64,000 nt of DNA from Mesorhabditis belari (GCA_958450365.1 CAUEEP010000939.1:2108001-2172000); one strand, 5' to 3'; positions 45,901 through 49,780 are shown, counted from the first letter of the stretch. Numbers and translations: made by a program. The notes: generated from the sequence alone by a model not told the origin.

Positions 45901-46578
45901 TGTTTCCACGATTGGCCCGTGCTCATGCTCGTGCTCAAACGATTTTGCAAGACTCTCAAAGAACTCCGGTGATACAGTGCACTCGAATTCTCCAATCACC
46001 ACTCCATCCGGGATACAAATGCAAGTCTTCGCCGGCAATGGGAAATCCTCTTCGGCCGCATCAATAAGGCCATATTTGTCTAGAATGCTTGTCCTCTCGC
46101 TGACCTCATCCGACGAAATGCAAAGCTCCGAATCGCTTAGCGCTCGTCGATTCAAGAAACCAAAGCCATCACAATTTTTGCGGAAACATTTCCTCTGCAA
46201 TTCGATCATTTCCTCGTGTGGATCTTGATCTTGTAAAGATTCTTGTAAAGAATCGCTTTTTGCGCTTTTATTCGATAATCTCTTTCGAGTTCTAGATAAA
46301 ATCTGATCAACGTAAGCTCTTCTTCTTAAGCTTTCCAATCGTTCAATATCTTCATCAAGACTTTCATTGTCACTTTCTTGATCGTGTCCACTGTCTATCT
46401 CATCTTTATCCTTTAGTTTCTTATATCTTTTCAACATTTCTTGCGTTTGTTCATTGCATCCATATTGATATGGTAAAGAATTTCTTCTGCCAGTTTTACG
46501 ATCTTTCTCGCGACGCTTTTTCTCCTTTTTCTGAAGACGGAAAGTCGAAGTAAGCCAATTTGTAATCAAATCCGCCAT
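18929..46578 (-). CDS. Dbl-family RhoGEF (DH-PH, GEF-H1/Lbc-like), 29 exons
   Basis: Predicted Rho guanine-nucleotide exchange factor that would load GTP onto a Rho-type GTPase at the cell cortex or cytoskeleton. Exons were joined by eye using GT/AG sites and phase; all 28 joins are in frame and give 1,314 codons. The DH domain (about residues 440-650) opens with KEVLRQDKIYELISTEKQH, matching the ...KEVxxQDxIYELIxTE signature of the ARHGEF2/ARHGEF18/AKAP13 group. The third DH block reads RTTRYHLILQDI. The PH domain (about 670-797) contains LILFDDILVFLQKRQQRYVF and ends in the helix DRAKWMDVFEKGI. A Glu/Lys/Arg-rich coiled coil follows (about 1138-1276), as in GEF-H1. No C1 or PDZ domain was seen. 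C. elegans RHGF-2 belongs to this group and may be the orthologue, which I cannot prove. The DH-PH part is solid; the start and last exon are less certain. Confidence 0.85.
19043..19652. mobile_element. MITE family G, copy 1
   Basis: TIRs TACCGTAAAAACTCT and inverse. Built of two or three inverted modules containing CAAACAAACGCTCATATCTT and AAATTAAAGTAGA. In RhoGEF intron 28. Confidence 0.85.
19817..20040. mobile_element. long inverted-repeat element I
   Basis: Arms of about 80 bp (GTGATCAGAGATTTATCAAC ... and inverse), nearly perfect, around a short spacer. Contains ATCTAGCGCTCAATTCTTGG in both arms. Confidence 0.88.
20400..20520 (+). repeat. GCTTTAGAAGCTTTAAAGCTT array
   Basis: Six or seven imperfect copies next to RhoGEF exon 28, made of AGCTTTAAAGCTT palindromes. 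Confidence 0.9.
20529..20584 (-). CDS. RhoGEF exon 28
   Basis: Acceptor CATTTCCAG, donor GT|GTAAGT, phase 0 to 2. Encodes ARPIPIPVLGNRTESIPIV. GEF-H1 also has a short VPIQL-type motif after its coiled coil. Confidence 0.72.
20695..20830. mobile_element. palindromic element M, fragment
   Basis: One arm only (GTGCTTTAGTTCATTCGAAA ... TTTAAAGCAAGTTAGAAGCG), in RhoGEF intron 27. Confidence 0.75.
20842..20967 (-). CDS. RhoGEF exon 27, coiled coil
   Basis: Acceptor TAAATTTAG, donor ATG|GTACTC, phase 0 to 0. Encodes DKLKKQETELEERWRVLMEK then ETLIGGNLANLREDRRTAP. Confidence 0.75.
21250..21630 (+). repeat. 20-bp TTAGTTAACTAGTTAAATTC minisatellite
   Basis: About 19 copies in RhoGEF intron 26. The unit is partly self-complementary (TTAACTAGTTAA). 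Confidence 0.95.
21686..21778 (-). CDS. RhoGEF exon 26, coiled coil
   Basis: Acceptor TAATTCTAG, donor GAG|GTATTA, phase 0 to 0. Encodes ALRRKEQELREGETRLNQDR then DDFLDKKTQLE, a strong coiled-coil pattern. Confidence 0.76.
21900..21962 (+). repeat. 11-bp TCTAGAACTGC array
   Basis: Five or six units, preceded by GATTCGATAATCTGGGCAAT. Reverse complement of the locus ending at about 33690. Confidence 0.92.
22114..22550. mobile_element. MITE family F, copy 2 with internal duplication
   Basis: Same TIRs as the copy at 13748 but longer, because the inner hairpin module is present twice. In RhoGEF intron 25. Confidence 0.92.
22599..22695 (-). CDS. RhoGEF exon 25
   Basis: Acceptor CTTTCTAG, donor GAG|GTTTAT, phase 2 to 0. 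Encodes SRTALSLYEKSRVAPLGANG then TGSSVSSSETHE, a break in the coiled coil. Confidence 0.7.
22840..23363. mobile_element. mariner-like MITE, family D
   Basis: 524 bp, TIRs TATTGGGTTGGGGACTATGA and inverse, in RhoGEF intron 24. Second copy of the 3185 element. Confidence 0.88.
23406..23506 (-). CDS. RhoGEF exon 24, coiled coil
   Basis: Acceptor GATTTCCAG, donor GCAAT|GTGAGT, phase 0 to 2. Encodes LTMNLRARRAATQIIKENAE then LRQINDRLKHDLA, with heptad-like leucines. Confidence 0.74.
23585..23745 (+). repeat. CTTCCAAAAG array
   Basis: 10-11-bp units (CTTCCAAAAG, TCTAAAAG, CTCCAAAAAG) in RhoGEF intron 23. Same family, inverted, at 42780. Confidence 0.9.
23943..24024 (+). tRNA. class II tRNA-like sequence, possibly Ser(AGA)-derived
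   Basis: 82 nt: D stem GCTT/GAGC, loop CTAGAAA (AGA), a variable arm of about 14 nt, and B box GGTTCGAGTCC. Some acceptor pairs (CGGT/ACCG). Weak anticodon stem, so probably a pseudogene. Confidence 0.5.
24305..24373 (-). CDS. RhoGEF exon 23
   Basis: Acceptor AACTTTCAG, donor CCG|GTAGGT, phase 0 to 0, 23 codons. Encodes GIPESPKTRERNREIVQKT then QRLP. Start of the C-terminal coiled-coil part. Confidence 0.68.
24661..25112 (+). repeat. 22-bp minisatellite
   Basis: About 20 copies of a unit containing ACCAGATTGTACCACCAATT, in RhoGEF intron 22. Open in most frames. Confidence 0.95.
25138..25316 (-). CDS. RhoGEF exon 22
   Basis: Acceptor CTGCTTTAG, donor GAG|GTCAGC, phase 1 to 0. Encodes GSFRRHTTVPKMSSMIHGAS then a very acidic run (MEEEDEEIEEKNDEEEV). 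Confidence 0.7.
26156..27003. mobile_element. mariner family A relative carrying a LINE fragment
   Basis: TIRs AGGTTGATGCATAAGTCTTT and its inverse. Shares subterminal sequence with the 4258 copy. Inserted in a 13-bp ATATTATTTATAT array, which resumes on the other side. The centre holds a LINE 3' end. Confidence 0.85.
26380..26717 (+). mobile_element. LINE (non-LTR retrotransposon) 3' end
   Basis: The open stretch at 26500-26613 reads RAARLWNLLPNDIREIQSLF then IFKKRIDALDL to a stop, the typical C-terminal 'R.WN.LP..IR...S...FK' motif of CR1/jockey-like LINE reverse transcriptases. Ends TTGAATAAAG followed by (TAT)n. 5'-truncated. Confidence 0.75.
27031..27361 (+). mobile_element. tRNA-headed SINE with LINE-like tail
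   Basis: Head GGCCCTCATGGTGTATTGGT (A-box-like TGGTGTATTGGTTAAG). The body has CTAGAG/CTCTTC repeats. The 3' end CTGAATAAAGTATGAATATA resembles the LINE tail at 26700. Inserted in the ATATTATTT array. Confidence 0.6.
27488..27596 (-). CDS. RhoGEF exon 21
   Basis: Acceptor AAGTTTAG, donor GAAA|GTTTGT, phase 0 to 1. Encodes IQNLDSDSGSDTSGSEG then NLPRRVQTFHGMSTPKRE, Ser/Asp-rich. Confidence 0.68.
27736..28264. mobile_element. palindromic element K, copy 1
   Basis: Ends GGGTAGGCTAGTTTCCGCAA and inverse. The interior repeats CGCCATAACTTTCTTCTAAG and GGTGTCATTTTGTAGATCTC in alternating orientation. Fills most of RhoGEF intron 20. Confidence 0.9.
28714..28778 (-). CDS. RhoGEF exon 20
   Basis: Acceptor TTTTCTAG, donor GAG|GTTTGA, phase 1 to 0. 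Encodes VAKCTQARDQDLIDFFDDTA then E. Confidence 0.7.
29000..29075 (+). repeat. short GCTACAGTAAGCT array
   Basis: Units GCTACAGTAA, GCTACAATAA and GTAGCGGACT, in RhoGEF intron 19. Confidence 0.82.
29157..29223 (-). CDS. RhoGEF exon 19
   Basis: Acceptor AATTTAAG, donor AAAT|GTGAGT, phase 0 to 1. Encodes VKATVRQRFRELRQLRVEPI then SK. The acceptor has a weak pyrimidine tract and a perfect 10-bp array starts about 25 bases upstream. Confidence 0.7.
29248..29489 (+). repeat. perfect 10-bp GTAGCTTGCT array
   Basis: 24 copies with no variant unit seen, in RhoGEF intron 18, about 25 bases from the exon 19 acceptor. Confidence 0.98.
29636..29760 (-). CDS. RhoGEF exon 18
   Basis: Acceptor AAACTTGCAG, donor AAG|GTAAAC, phase 1 to 0. 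Encodes EERRDSEGVVAEYLDRRMQW then FDRLRSIVSEMPFKSRQ, predicted helical. Confidence 0.75.
30230..30312 (-). tRNA. class II tRNA-like sequence
   Basis: A box TGGTCGAGGCGGTTAGC, loop CTACAAA, long variable region (TTCCCCTAAGCGA), B box GGTTCGATTCC. The acceptor stem does not pair. Pseudogene or SINE head. Confidence 0.5.
30413..30560 (+). mobile_element. tRNA-derived SINE, copy 2
   Basis: Same 5' flank (GGGTTTTTCTGGCT) and tRNA-like head (TGGTGCAGTGGGGAGCGC ... GGTTCGATCCCC) as the 12950 copy. In RhoGEF intron 17. Confidence 0.65.
30784..30897 (-). CDS. RhoGEF exon 17
   Basis: Acceptor CATTTTTAG, donor TTTTG|GTAAGA, phase 1 to 1. Encodes RLPPRRPDAQTAKEREKEER then a charged helix ending WVRRLESHF. 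The intron upstream is about 4.4 kb and a 12-bp tandem array begins only about 20 bases from the acceptor. Confidence 0.75.
30914..31523 (+). repeat. 12-bp GATGATCTTTGT array
   Basis: About 50 units, with GATGTACTTTGT and ATGATGTACTTT variants. The unit is a multiple of three, so four long spurious ORFs appear (DDLC, MIFV, KDHH, ITKI repeats). In RhoGEF intron 16. Confidence 0.96.
31530..32130. other. part of RhoGEF intron 16, nothing recognised
   Basis: AT-rich. A partial P-type arm (TCCAGAAAGGGTAC, near 31690) and small ATCAAGTTATAT repeats only. Confidence 0.55.
32135..32512 (+). repeat. 30-bp minisatellite
   Basis: About 13 copies containing GTGAAGTAAATGAAGTAAAG then CTTTGGTTTTT, in RhoGEF intron 16. 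Confidence 0.93.
32815..32900 (+). tRNA. tRNA-like sequence with long spacing
   Basis: A box TGGTGTAATGGTTAGC and T arm GCCGGTTCGAGTTCCGGC (perfect stem). The middle repeats GGTTAGC. The acceptor does not pair. Confidence 0.5.
32982..33072 (+). tRNA. tRNA-like sequence with insertion
   Basis: Canonical D arm TAGCTCAGTGGTCAGAGC and B-box-like AGTTCAATTCC. A short duplication (ATCGAGTAAA twice) sits between anticodon and T arms. Confidence 0.45.
33178..33345. mobile_element. MITE family F, copy 3, truncated
   Basis: Left TIR and inner hairpin are present. The element stops at ...GACGCATTT, where an 11-12-bp TAGAGCAGTTC array begins. Confidence 0.88.
33346..33650 (+). repeat. 11-12-bp TAGAGCAGTTC array
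   Basis: About 26 units (AGCAGTTCTAG / AGCAGATTCTAG). Starts at the truncated end of MITE F copy 3 and ends in CTATTGCCCAGATTATCGAA. Confidence 0.95.
33752..33915. repeat. hairpin element P, copy 3
   Basis: Arms TTTGTGCTCAAATC...AAACGCACCCTCTCTAGCGC and inverse, ending GCGTTTACAGCACAAAGTAC. Confidence 0.78.
34435..35230. mobile_element. palindromic element M, full copy
   Basis: Outer ends ACATGGGCACAAA and inverse. Inner hairpin 34479-34792 (AAAGAAAGTTACAGTGGTTT) and a second hairpin with GCAGAATAAAATTCTGCGTC. In RhoGEF intron 16. Confidence 0.85.
35274..35564 (-). CDS. RhoGEF exon 16
   Basis: Acceptor CATTCCTTTAG, donor GACG|GTGTTG chosen for phase (1 to 1). Starts EEVLGASAGLKRKN. Has a Pro/Ser stretch (PTPPDMMSPILVRRPAS) and a charged end (RARKDEERLVESEQEAVQD). 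Probably a regulatory linker with candidate phosphorylation sites. Confidence 0.72.
35802..35895 (-). CDS. RhoGEF exon 15, PH C-terminal helix
   Basis: Acceptor TTAAATTCAG, donor CAGG|GTAAGG, phase 0 to 1. Encodes PMLMELQFRNKSDRAKWMD then VFEKGISRAPKQ, the closing PH helix with its conserved Trp. Confidence 0.85.
35928..36478 (+). repeat. GATCTTCTAGA minisatellite
   Basis: About 550 bp of GATCTTCTA (9), GAGATCTTCTA and GAGATCTGCTA (11) units, in RhoGEF intron 14. Rich in AGATCT and TCTAGA palindromes. Confidence 0.96.
36707..36793 (-). CDS. RhoGEF exon 14, PH domain
   Basis: Acceptor ATCTTTCAG, donor AAA|GTAAGC, phase 0 to 0, 29 codons. Encodes EQAVFAVATLYPRAIERGW then STHLMSSSFK. EQAVFAVA fits the 'EkgMFLIS' strand of the family. 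Confidence 0.78.
36804..37190 (+). repeat. 12-bp AGATCTAGAATT array
   Basis: About 32 units with AGATTTAGAATT and GCTCTAGATTTA variants, in RhoGEF intron 13. Encodes a spurious ELDL repeat. Confidence 0.95.
37258..37352 (-). CDS. RhoGEF exon 13, PH domain core
   Basis: Acceptor TTCCATAG, chosen donor ATA|GTTTCG, phase 1 to 0. Encodes TLILFDDILVFLQKRQQRYV, closely matching 'vLLmtDvLvFLQEkDQKY.F' of GEF-H1, then FFPQVELNKFI. The upstream CAG|GTCGAG is an alternative donor, but the later one keeps the strand VELNKFI expected in the family. Confidence 0.85.
37375..37712 (+). repeat. 10-bp GTAGACTATT array
   Basis: About 25 units in two blocks around 37532-37610, where degenerate GACTGCCGGGCGTAGAC-type sequence sits. 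In RhoGEF intron 12. Confidence 0.95.
37754..37865 (-). CDS. RhoGEF exon 12, start of PH domain
   Basis: Acceptor AATTTTAG, donor AGTT|GTAAGT, phase 0 to 1. Encodes MTDLSSDKSEGEGRKILGIG then QVTVKPIGSDKFNGDTS, linker and first PH strand. Confidence 0.8.
37935..38225. mobile_element. palindromic element L, copy 1
   Basis: Arms with AACTTTGAGCTCAAATATCT and CCAATTTAAATGTCCTTGGT, core TTGATGCGCCAAGTCTTTCT, GC-rich right part (GGGGCGGGGCGCC). In RhoGEF intron 11. Confidence 0.82.
38279..38348 (-). CDS. RhoGEF exon 11, DH-PH linker
   Basis: Acceptor TATTTTCAG, donor TAT|GTAAG, phase 2 to 0. Encodes RIDWTARTKIATNDATMPLV then DFY. Confidence 0.8.
38435..38940 (+). repeat. ATCCAAATC minisatellite
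   Basis: About 500 bp of ATCCAAATCC, ATCCAAATCTC and ATCAAATTTC units in RhoGEF intron 10, ending at the exon 10 donor. Confidence 0.95.
38948..39027 (-). CDS. RhoGEF exon 10, end of DH domain
   Basis: Acceptor CCATTTCAG, donor GAGA|GTAAGG, phase 0 to 2. Encodes AAKGFASRIDQALCVSQMTK then TWEIIRE, the last long DH helix. Confidence 0.82.
39108..39209 (+). repeat. 11-bp AAACTAGATTT array
   Basis: Nine copies in RhoGEF intron 9, ending beside the exon 9 donor. Confidence 0.94.
39218..39316 (-). CDS. RhoGEF exon 9, DH conserved block 3
   Basis: Acceptor TTTTTTCCAG, donor ATG|GTAGGG, phase 0 to 0. Encodes AMARTTRYHLILQDIQK, equivalent to the usual 'QRITKYPLLL.. I'. RTTRYH replaces RITKYP, a divergent version of the most conserved DH helix. 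Confidence 0.85.
39575..39665 (+). tRNA. tRNA-like sequence in left arm of element O
   Basis: A box TGGCCGAGTGGTAGTGG, B box GGCTCGAGTCC, a variable-arm-length gap between them, so class II-like (Leu/Ser type). Confidence 0.45.
39666..39749 (+). repeat. 7-bp GCCTTGA array
   Basis: Twelve perfect copies near the axis of palindromic element O. Confidence 0.97.
39846..39930 (-). tRNA. tRNA-like sequence in right arm of element O
   Basis: Mirror copy of the 39575 sequence, with only a few differences. Confidence 0.45.
40174..40236 (-). CDS. RhoGEF exon 8, DH domain
   Basis: Acceptor CATTTCCAG, donor AGA|GTGAGT, phase 0 to 0, 21 codons: NLVQSDPWYRKFEKFKSLM plus TR. Leads into the third conserved DH block. 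Confidence 0.82.
40384..40575 (+). repeat. 7-bp GATTAGA / GCTTAGA array
   Basis: About 25 units, switching from AGAGATT to AGAGCTT midway, in RhoGEF intron 7. Confidence 0.94.
40665..40793 (-). CDS. RhoGEF exon 7, DH domain
   Basis: Acceptor GAATTTTCAG, donor GAT|GTACGT, phase 0 to 0. Encodes LSESGEHTARAVNAYTTFGV and a Glu/Lys-rich helix ending FRKYLD. Corresponds to the segment after 'igDllv' in GEF-H1. Confidence 0.85.
40931..41297. mobile_element. long near-perfect palindrome N
   Basis: About 370 bp in RhoGEF intron 6. Arms of about 165 bp start ATCACGGCGACACCTTTTCA and include AAAGATCTTTTTCTACAGAA. The central spacer is short (GAGCTCACTCTCACTCC...). Confidence 0.88.
41350..41478 (-). 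CDS. RhoGEF exon 6, DH domain
   Basis: Acceptor CGATTTCAG, donor GAG|GTTTGTG, phase 0 to 0. Encodes IDILIPDVLDALLVFHINLL then HRLTERQKEKD and IADIIVEE, the expected 'LFP.lDeLl..H..ll..L.eR' and 'igDllv' parts of the DH domain. Confidence 0.88.
41559..42028. mobile_element. TIR-bounded minisatellite element S
   Basis: Ends TGTACATGACGTTGCCAGCT and its inverse at 42008-42028. The interior is a 24-bp array of AGGAGCTGGTCAAGAGTTGG(CTTT). In RhoGEF intron 5. Confidence 0.85.
41668..42010 (+). repeat. 24-bp minisatellite inside element S
   Basis: About 14 units of TTTAGGAGCTGGTCAAGAGT plus TGGC, with TGGTCAAGAGT half units. Confidence 0.95.
42179..42288 (-). CDS. RhoGEF exon 5, DH conserved block 1
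   Basis: Acceptor CTTCTTTTAG, donor GAG|GTTGGG, phase 1 to 0. Encodes ELISTEKQHCANLAFLKQAY, the first helix of the DH domain with the conserved E..TE, then RTRFLEDAHDLSLGQYE. Confidence 0.88.
42333..42420 (+). repeat. 10-bp AGTACAAGAG array
   Basis: AGTACAATAGTACAAGAGTA repeated, in RhoGEF intron 4. Confidence 0.92.
42535..42607 (+). tRNA. tRNA-like sequence
   Basis: A box TGGCCGAGTGGTTAGC and T arm CGCTGGTTCGATCCCAGTCG. No good anticodon stem. In RhoGEF intron 4. Confidence 0.5.
42775..43005 (+). repeat. GCTTTTGGAG array
   Basis: About 20 units of AGCTTTTGGAGGCTTTTGGA type. Reverse-complement relative of the 23585 array. In RhoGEF intron 4. Confidence 0.92.
43069..43190 (-). CDS. RhoGEF exon 4, pre-DH region
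   Basis: Acceptor TTCTTTTCAG, donor ACG|GTAAAG, phase 2 to 1. Contains LPLWSRFGLFDADEYNSWS followed by AKEVLRQDKIY, the conserved run-in to the DH domain of GEF-H1/Lbc proteins. Confidence 0.85.
43335..44190 (+). repeat. 10-bp CTTAAACATT minisatellite
   Basis: About 850 bp, the longest array here, filling RhoGEF intron 3. Variants CTTTAGACAT, CTTAAACTAT, CCTAAACGT. Confidence 0.96.
44319..44418 (-). CDS. RhoGEF exon 3
   Basis: Acceptor TGATTTTAG, donor TT|GTAAGC, phase 1 to 2. Encodes GLPDDLASCMSPTSSGPL and an acidic tail. No known domain. Confidence 0.7.
44606..44745. repeat. hairpin element P, copy 4
   Basis: Arms ACTTTGTGCT...CTTCCTAGTGCACTG and inverse. Its right end ACACAAAGTAC runs straight into the AAGTACAAAGTACC array. 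Confidence 0.82.
44733..45047 (+). repeat. AAGTACAAAGTACC minisatellite
   Basis: Units AAGTACA, AAGTACC, AGTACC and AAGACA, in RhoGEF intron 2. Begins at the end of hairpin P copy 4. Confidence 0.95.
45123..45402 (-). CDS. RhoGEF exon 2
   Basis: Acceptor AATTCTCAG, donor AAGG|GTTTTAG, phase 0 to 1. Encodes a Ser-rich linker with SAPPLPRRVV, a Gly/Lys motif (GGLKKSLGIGKVKK) and HDDHHNH. Probably disordered. Confidence 0.75.
45467..45519 (-). other. possible cassette exon between exons 1 and 2
   Basis: A 53-nt stretch with a good acceptor (ATATTTTCAG) and a donor AAG|GTGAAA. One frame is open (SRQNLRVIDQEMVEKMK), but it needs a phase-1 upstream exon, whereas exon 1 ends in phase 0. Inclusion as drawn would shift the frame, so it is either a pseudo-exon or needs an unseen partner exon. 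Confidence 0.3.
45665..45738 (+). repeat. AGCTCTAGAGCTCAGAGCAA array
   Basis: Three to four 20-bp copies in RhoGEF intron 1, next to the exon 1 donor. Confidence 0.9.
45757..46578 (-). CDS. RhoGEF exon 1 (N-terminus)
   Basis: Runs from ATG at 46578 (context TCAAATGGCG) to GAG|GTTTGG, 274 codons, ending in phase 0. Starts MADLITNWLTSTFRLQ, then a polybasic stretch (KKEKKRREKDRK), then Ser/Asp/Glu-rich sequence and a HEHEHGP patch. TTTCCGTCTTCAG at the 16th codon could be an acceptor (exon from 46530), in which case the protein starts further upstream. Confidence 0.75.
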
Positions 46579-46602
46579 TTGATTCTAATTTGAATATAAG
46601 AT

Positions 46603-47030
46603 TTGAATTTGAATCTGAATTTGATTTGTATCCGAATTTGATTTGAATGCGAATTTGATTTCAATCAGAATTTGATTCCAATTAGAATATGATTCCAATT
46701 AGAATTTGATTTCAATCAGAATTTGATTTGAATCAGAATTTGATTTCAATCAGAATTTGATTTCAATCCGAATTTGATTTCAATCCGAATTTGATTACAA
46801 TCCGAATTTGATTTCAATCCGACTTTGCTTTCAATCCGAATATGATTCCAATCCGACTTTGCTTTCAATCCGGCTTTGCTTTCAATCCGAATATGATTCC
46901 AATCCGACTTTGCTTTCAATCCAAATATGATTCCAATCCGGCTTTGCTTTCAATCCGAATATGATTCCAATCCGAATTTGATTTCAATCCGGCTTTGCTT
47001 TCAATCCGAATATGATTCCAATATCCTCTT
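46603..47030 (+). repeat. 17-bp GAATTTGATTTCAATCC minisatellite
   Basis: About 25 units with GAATATGATTCCAATCC and GACTTTGCTTTCAATCC variants, immediately upstream of RhoGEF exon 1. Confidence 0.95.
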
Positions 47031-47164
47031 TTTTCGCTTTTCTTCTTGATTCTAAAAGTTAAACTTGTAAAAGTACGAAAGAATTCAAAAAAAGCTGAAA
47101 GAATTTCATTTAATTGAAAGATGAAAAGCTCTTGAAAGGTCAGCTCTTGAAGGGTCAGCTCTTT

Positions 47165-47262
47165 GCCAATGTAAATACAGTCCTTCTGGTGCACTGAATT
47201 CCTCGTTTTCTAGAGAAAATGAGAAATCCAGTGCACCAGAAAGGTGACGTTTACAGAAATAG
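47165..47262. repeat. hairpin element P, copy 5
   Basis: CTTCTGGTGCACTGAATTCC and inverse (CCAGTGCACCAGAAAGG), tight palindrome around TTTTCTAGAGAAAA. Confidence 0.85.
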
Positions 47263-47526
47263 GCTAGGTCAAAAGCTAGGACAAAAACAGCTAGGTCAAA
47301 AGCTAGGTCGTTTCGTCTCAAAAGATTTGTTTCAAGGTTGGCTCTTCTTTTTTTTTGATAAGAAACAGATTCAAAACCGTAAAAAAAAGTGTTATTTGAT
47401 TGAAAATGGCGAAAAGAAAAGTGCTACGAGTTTTTCTGAATTTGAATTTGAGTTGAAATCGAAACAAAATAGCTTTTTCGGAAAAGTGATAAGGAATTTT
47501 GAAGGAAAAGGGAAAGAAATGGAAAC

Positions 47527-47640
47527 ATAACCTTTCTAGTGCACTGAATTCCTCATTTTCCTAGCAATAATGACGTAATTTAATGAAGAAAATGAAGAAT
47601 TCAGTGCACTAGAAAGGTTAAATTTAGAGATTTGAACATA
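47527..47640. repeat. hairpin element P, copy 6
   Basis: AACCTTTCTAGTGCACTGAA and inverse around TTCCTAGCAATAATGACG. Confidence 0.85.
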
Positions 47641-47689
47641 AAGAATAGACAAATAAGTCAAAGAAAAGGTAATGAAGGATTCAGTGCGC

Positions 47690-48110
47690 AAGAAAGTACG
47701 TCAGAAAGCGCGCTAGAAAGTGCTAGAAAGTGGGCCATTGGCTTGACGATGAGAAGCTAGAAAGTGCGCAAGAAAGTACGTCAGAGGCGCTGGGCTAGAA
47801 AGTGCGCCATTGGCTTGACGATGAGAAGCTAGAAAGTGCGCAAGAAAGTACGTCAGAAAGTGCGCTAGAAAGTGCTAGAAAGTGCGCCATTGGCTTGACG
47901 ATGAGAAGCTAGAAAGTGCACTAGAAAGTGCGCCAGAAAGGGCGCAAGAAAGTACGTCAGAAAGTGCGCTAGAAAGTGCTAGAAAGTGCGCCATTGGCTT
48001 GACGATGAGAAGCTAGAAAGTGCGCAAGAAAGTACGTCAGAAAGTGCGCTAGAAAGTGCTAGAAAGTGCGCCATTGGCTTGACGATGAGAAGCTAGAAAG
48101 TGCACTGGAA
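47690..48110 (+). repeat. long-unit array (about 80 bp)
   Basis: Five to six copies containing CATTGGCTTGACGATGAGAA, with inner GCTAGAAAGTGCG sub-repeats. Confidence 0.92.
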
Positions 48111-48182
48111 AGTCCCAGAAAAGGCCCAAGTAAGTACTTACAGGAAGGCTTGGAAGTGCTAGAAAGTGCCCTATTGGCTTCA

Positions 48183-48420
48183 CAAAGGAAGTCTCAAAGT
48201 CTGGAAGGATCTCTAGTTATTCTCCAAGGAGATTGGAAGTCTGGAAGGATCTCTAGTTATTCTCAAAGGTAGTCTCAAAGTCTGGAAGGATCTCTAGTTA
48301 TTCTCAAAGGAGATTGGAAGTCTGGAAGGATCCCTAGTGGTTCTCAAAGGAAGTTTGAAAGTCTGGAAGGCTCTAGTTATTCTCAAAGGAAGTCTCAAAG
48401 TCTGGAAAGATTCCTAGTTA
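48183..48420 (+). repeat. about 33-bp minisatellite
   Basis: Six to seven copies containing AGTCTGGAAGGATCTCTAGT then TATTCTC. Confidence 0.9.
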
Positions 48421-48920
48421 ATTCCTAACTACTAATCAAGTTCCTAGAACGAAAAAAATGAAAAAGAAAAGCAATCGATATCACTTTTTAGTGTGTGAGT
48501 GTTCCGAATTCGCCAAAAACGGGAAAAGATTTTATTTTGAAAGCGAGAAAAAAGTCTCGGCGGAGGTGGAAATTGGCGACAAGGACACACACAAAATAGG
48601 GGCAAACTCGAGAGATAAAACCATGATTTTGGGGAAAAAAGAAAGGAAAAGTGATCGAACAAATCGCGGGAGTGAATTTAGCCAAATTTTACTAGTTCAC
48701 AAGGGTTTACAAGTGTTTACAAGTTCATTTTTCTCTCGATGAAACGCGTTTCGAAAAACGTGTCGACTTTCTCGACTACCGTAACCTTTTCTTTAGTCGA
48801 AAATGCGAAAGATTACGGTATTTTTCTTCAAAATTCATTGGCTATTCTATATTTTTAGAATACGGTAGTTTTAGTGCATTTTGAGAGGATCTTTCTCTTT
48901 AAAATGATTCAATTTTGAGA

Positions 48921-49497
48921 GCATTTGCAACAAAACCATTTGCGAAACTGGATCGTTTACGCAACTCGCCATAACTTTCTTCTAAGTCGACCAATCTTTA
49001 TGCTTTTAGTGTCATTTTGTAGATCTCAACAAATGCAACAAAATGACACCAAAAACACAAAGATTGGTCGCCTCAGAAGAAAGTTATGGCGAGTACAGCC
49101 AAAGCACAAAGTACGGGCATAGTTGACTTGACAGTTTTGGCTTGATTCCTATTGTTCTGTAAGTCCTATTGTTAGCTTTATCAGTTTTATATAGGCTTTT
49201 ATATTGTCTCCTGGAATAGTTGCTGTAGTCTGCTAGAAGACTTGCATTTTTCAAGGCATAAACGCCAGCGCTATGTCCGTACTTTGTGCTTTGACTGTAC
49301 TCGCCATAACTTTTTTCTAAGTCGGCCAATCTTTATGCTTTTGGTGTCATTTTGTTGCGCTTATTGAGATCTACAAAATGACACCAAAAACATAAAGATT
49401 GGTCAACTTAGAAGAAAGTTATGGCGAGTTGCATAAACGATCCAGTTTCGCAAATGGTCCTGTTAAGCAAAAAAAGCTGCGGAAACTAGTCTACCCC
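48921..49497. mobile_element. palindromic element K, copy 2
   Basis: Same modules as the 27736 copy (CGCCATAACTTTCTTCTAAG, GTCATTTTGTAGATCTCAAC). Right end AACTAGTCTACCCC. Confidence 0.88.
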
Positions 49498-49601
49498 AAT
49501 TTACCTACCCCAAAGTGGAGATAGAGTTTTTTTGGTTTAAAAATAGATTAGCTCAAGTTTATGGCTTACTAACTAATCTATAAAGTGATTTTTATTGAAA
49601 T

Positions 49602-49780
49602 AGGGGGCTAGTTTGCGTCAACGTCAACATCAACGTTTGCACAACTCGTCATAACTTTCTTCTAAGTCGGTCAATCTTTATGTTTTTGGTATCATTTTGT
49701 TGCGCTTATTGAGATCTACAAAATGACACCAAAATCACAAAGATTGGCCCATTTAGAAGAAAGTTATGGCGAGTTGCGCA
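49602..49780. mobile_element. palindromic element K, partial copy 3
   Basis: Single K hairpin: CATAACTTTCTTCTAAGTCG ... and inverse CTTAGAAGAAAG-type arm, with GGGGCTAGTTTGCG at the left. Confidence 0.8.

Noticed and set aside
46915..47050. Minus-strand exon after AACTTTTAG (lysine-rich) that would link the 61.8-kb piece to the RhoGEF
   Set aside because: Runs into the 17-bp array with no GT donor.
48444..48762. Overlapping frames on both strands (94 and 72 codons)
   Set aside because: No recognisable domain, splice context or composition typical of the coding exons here.
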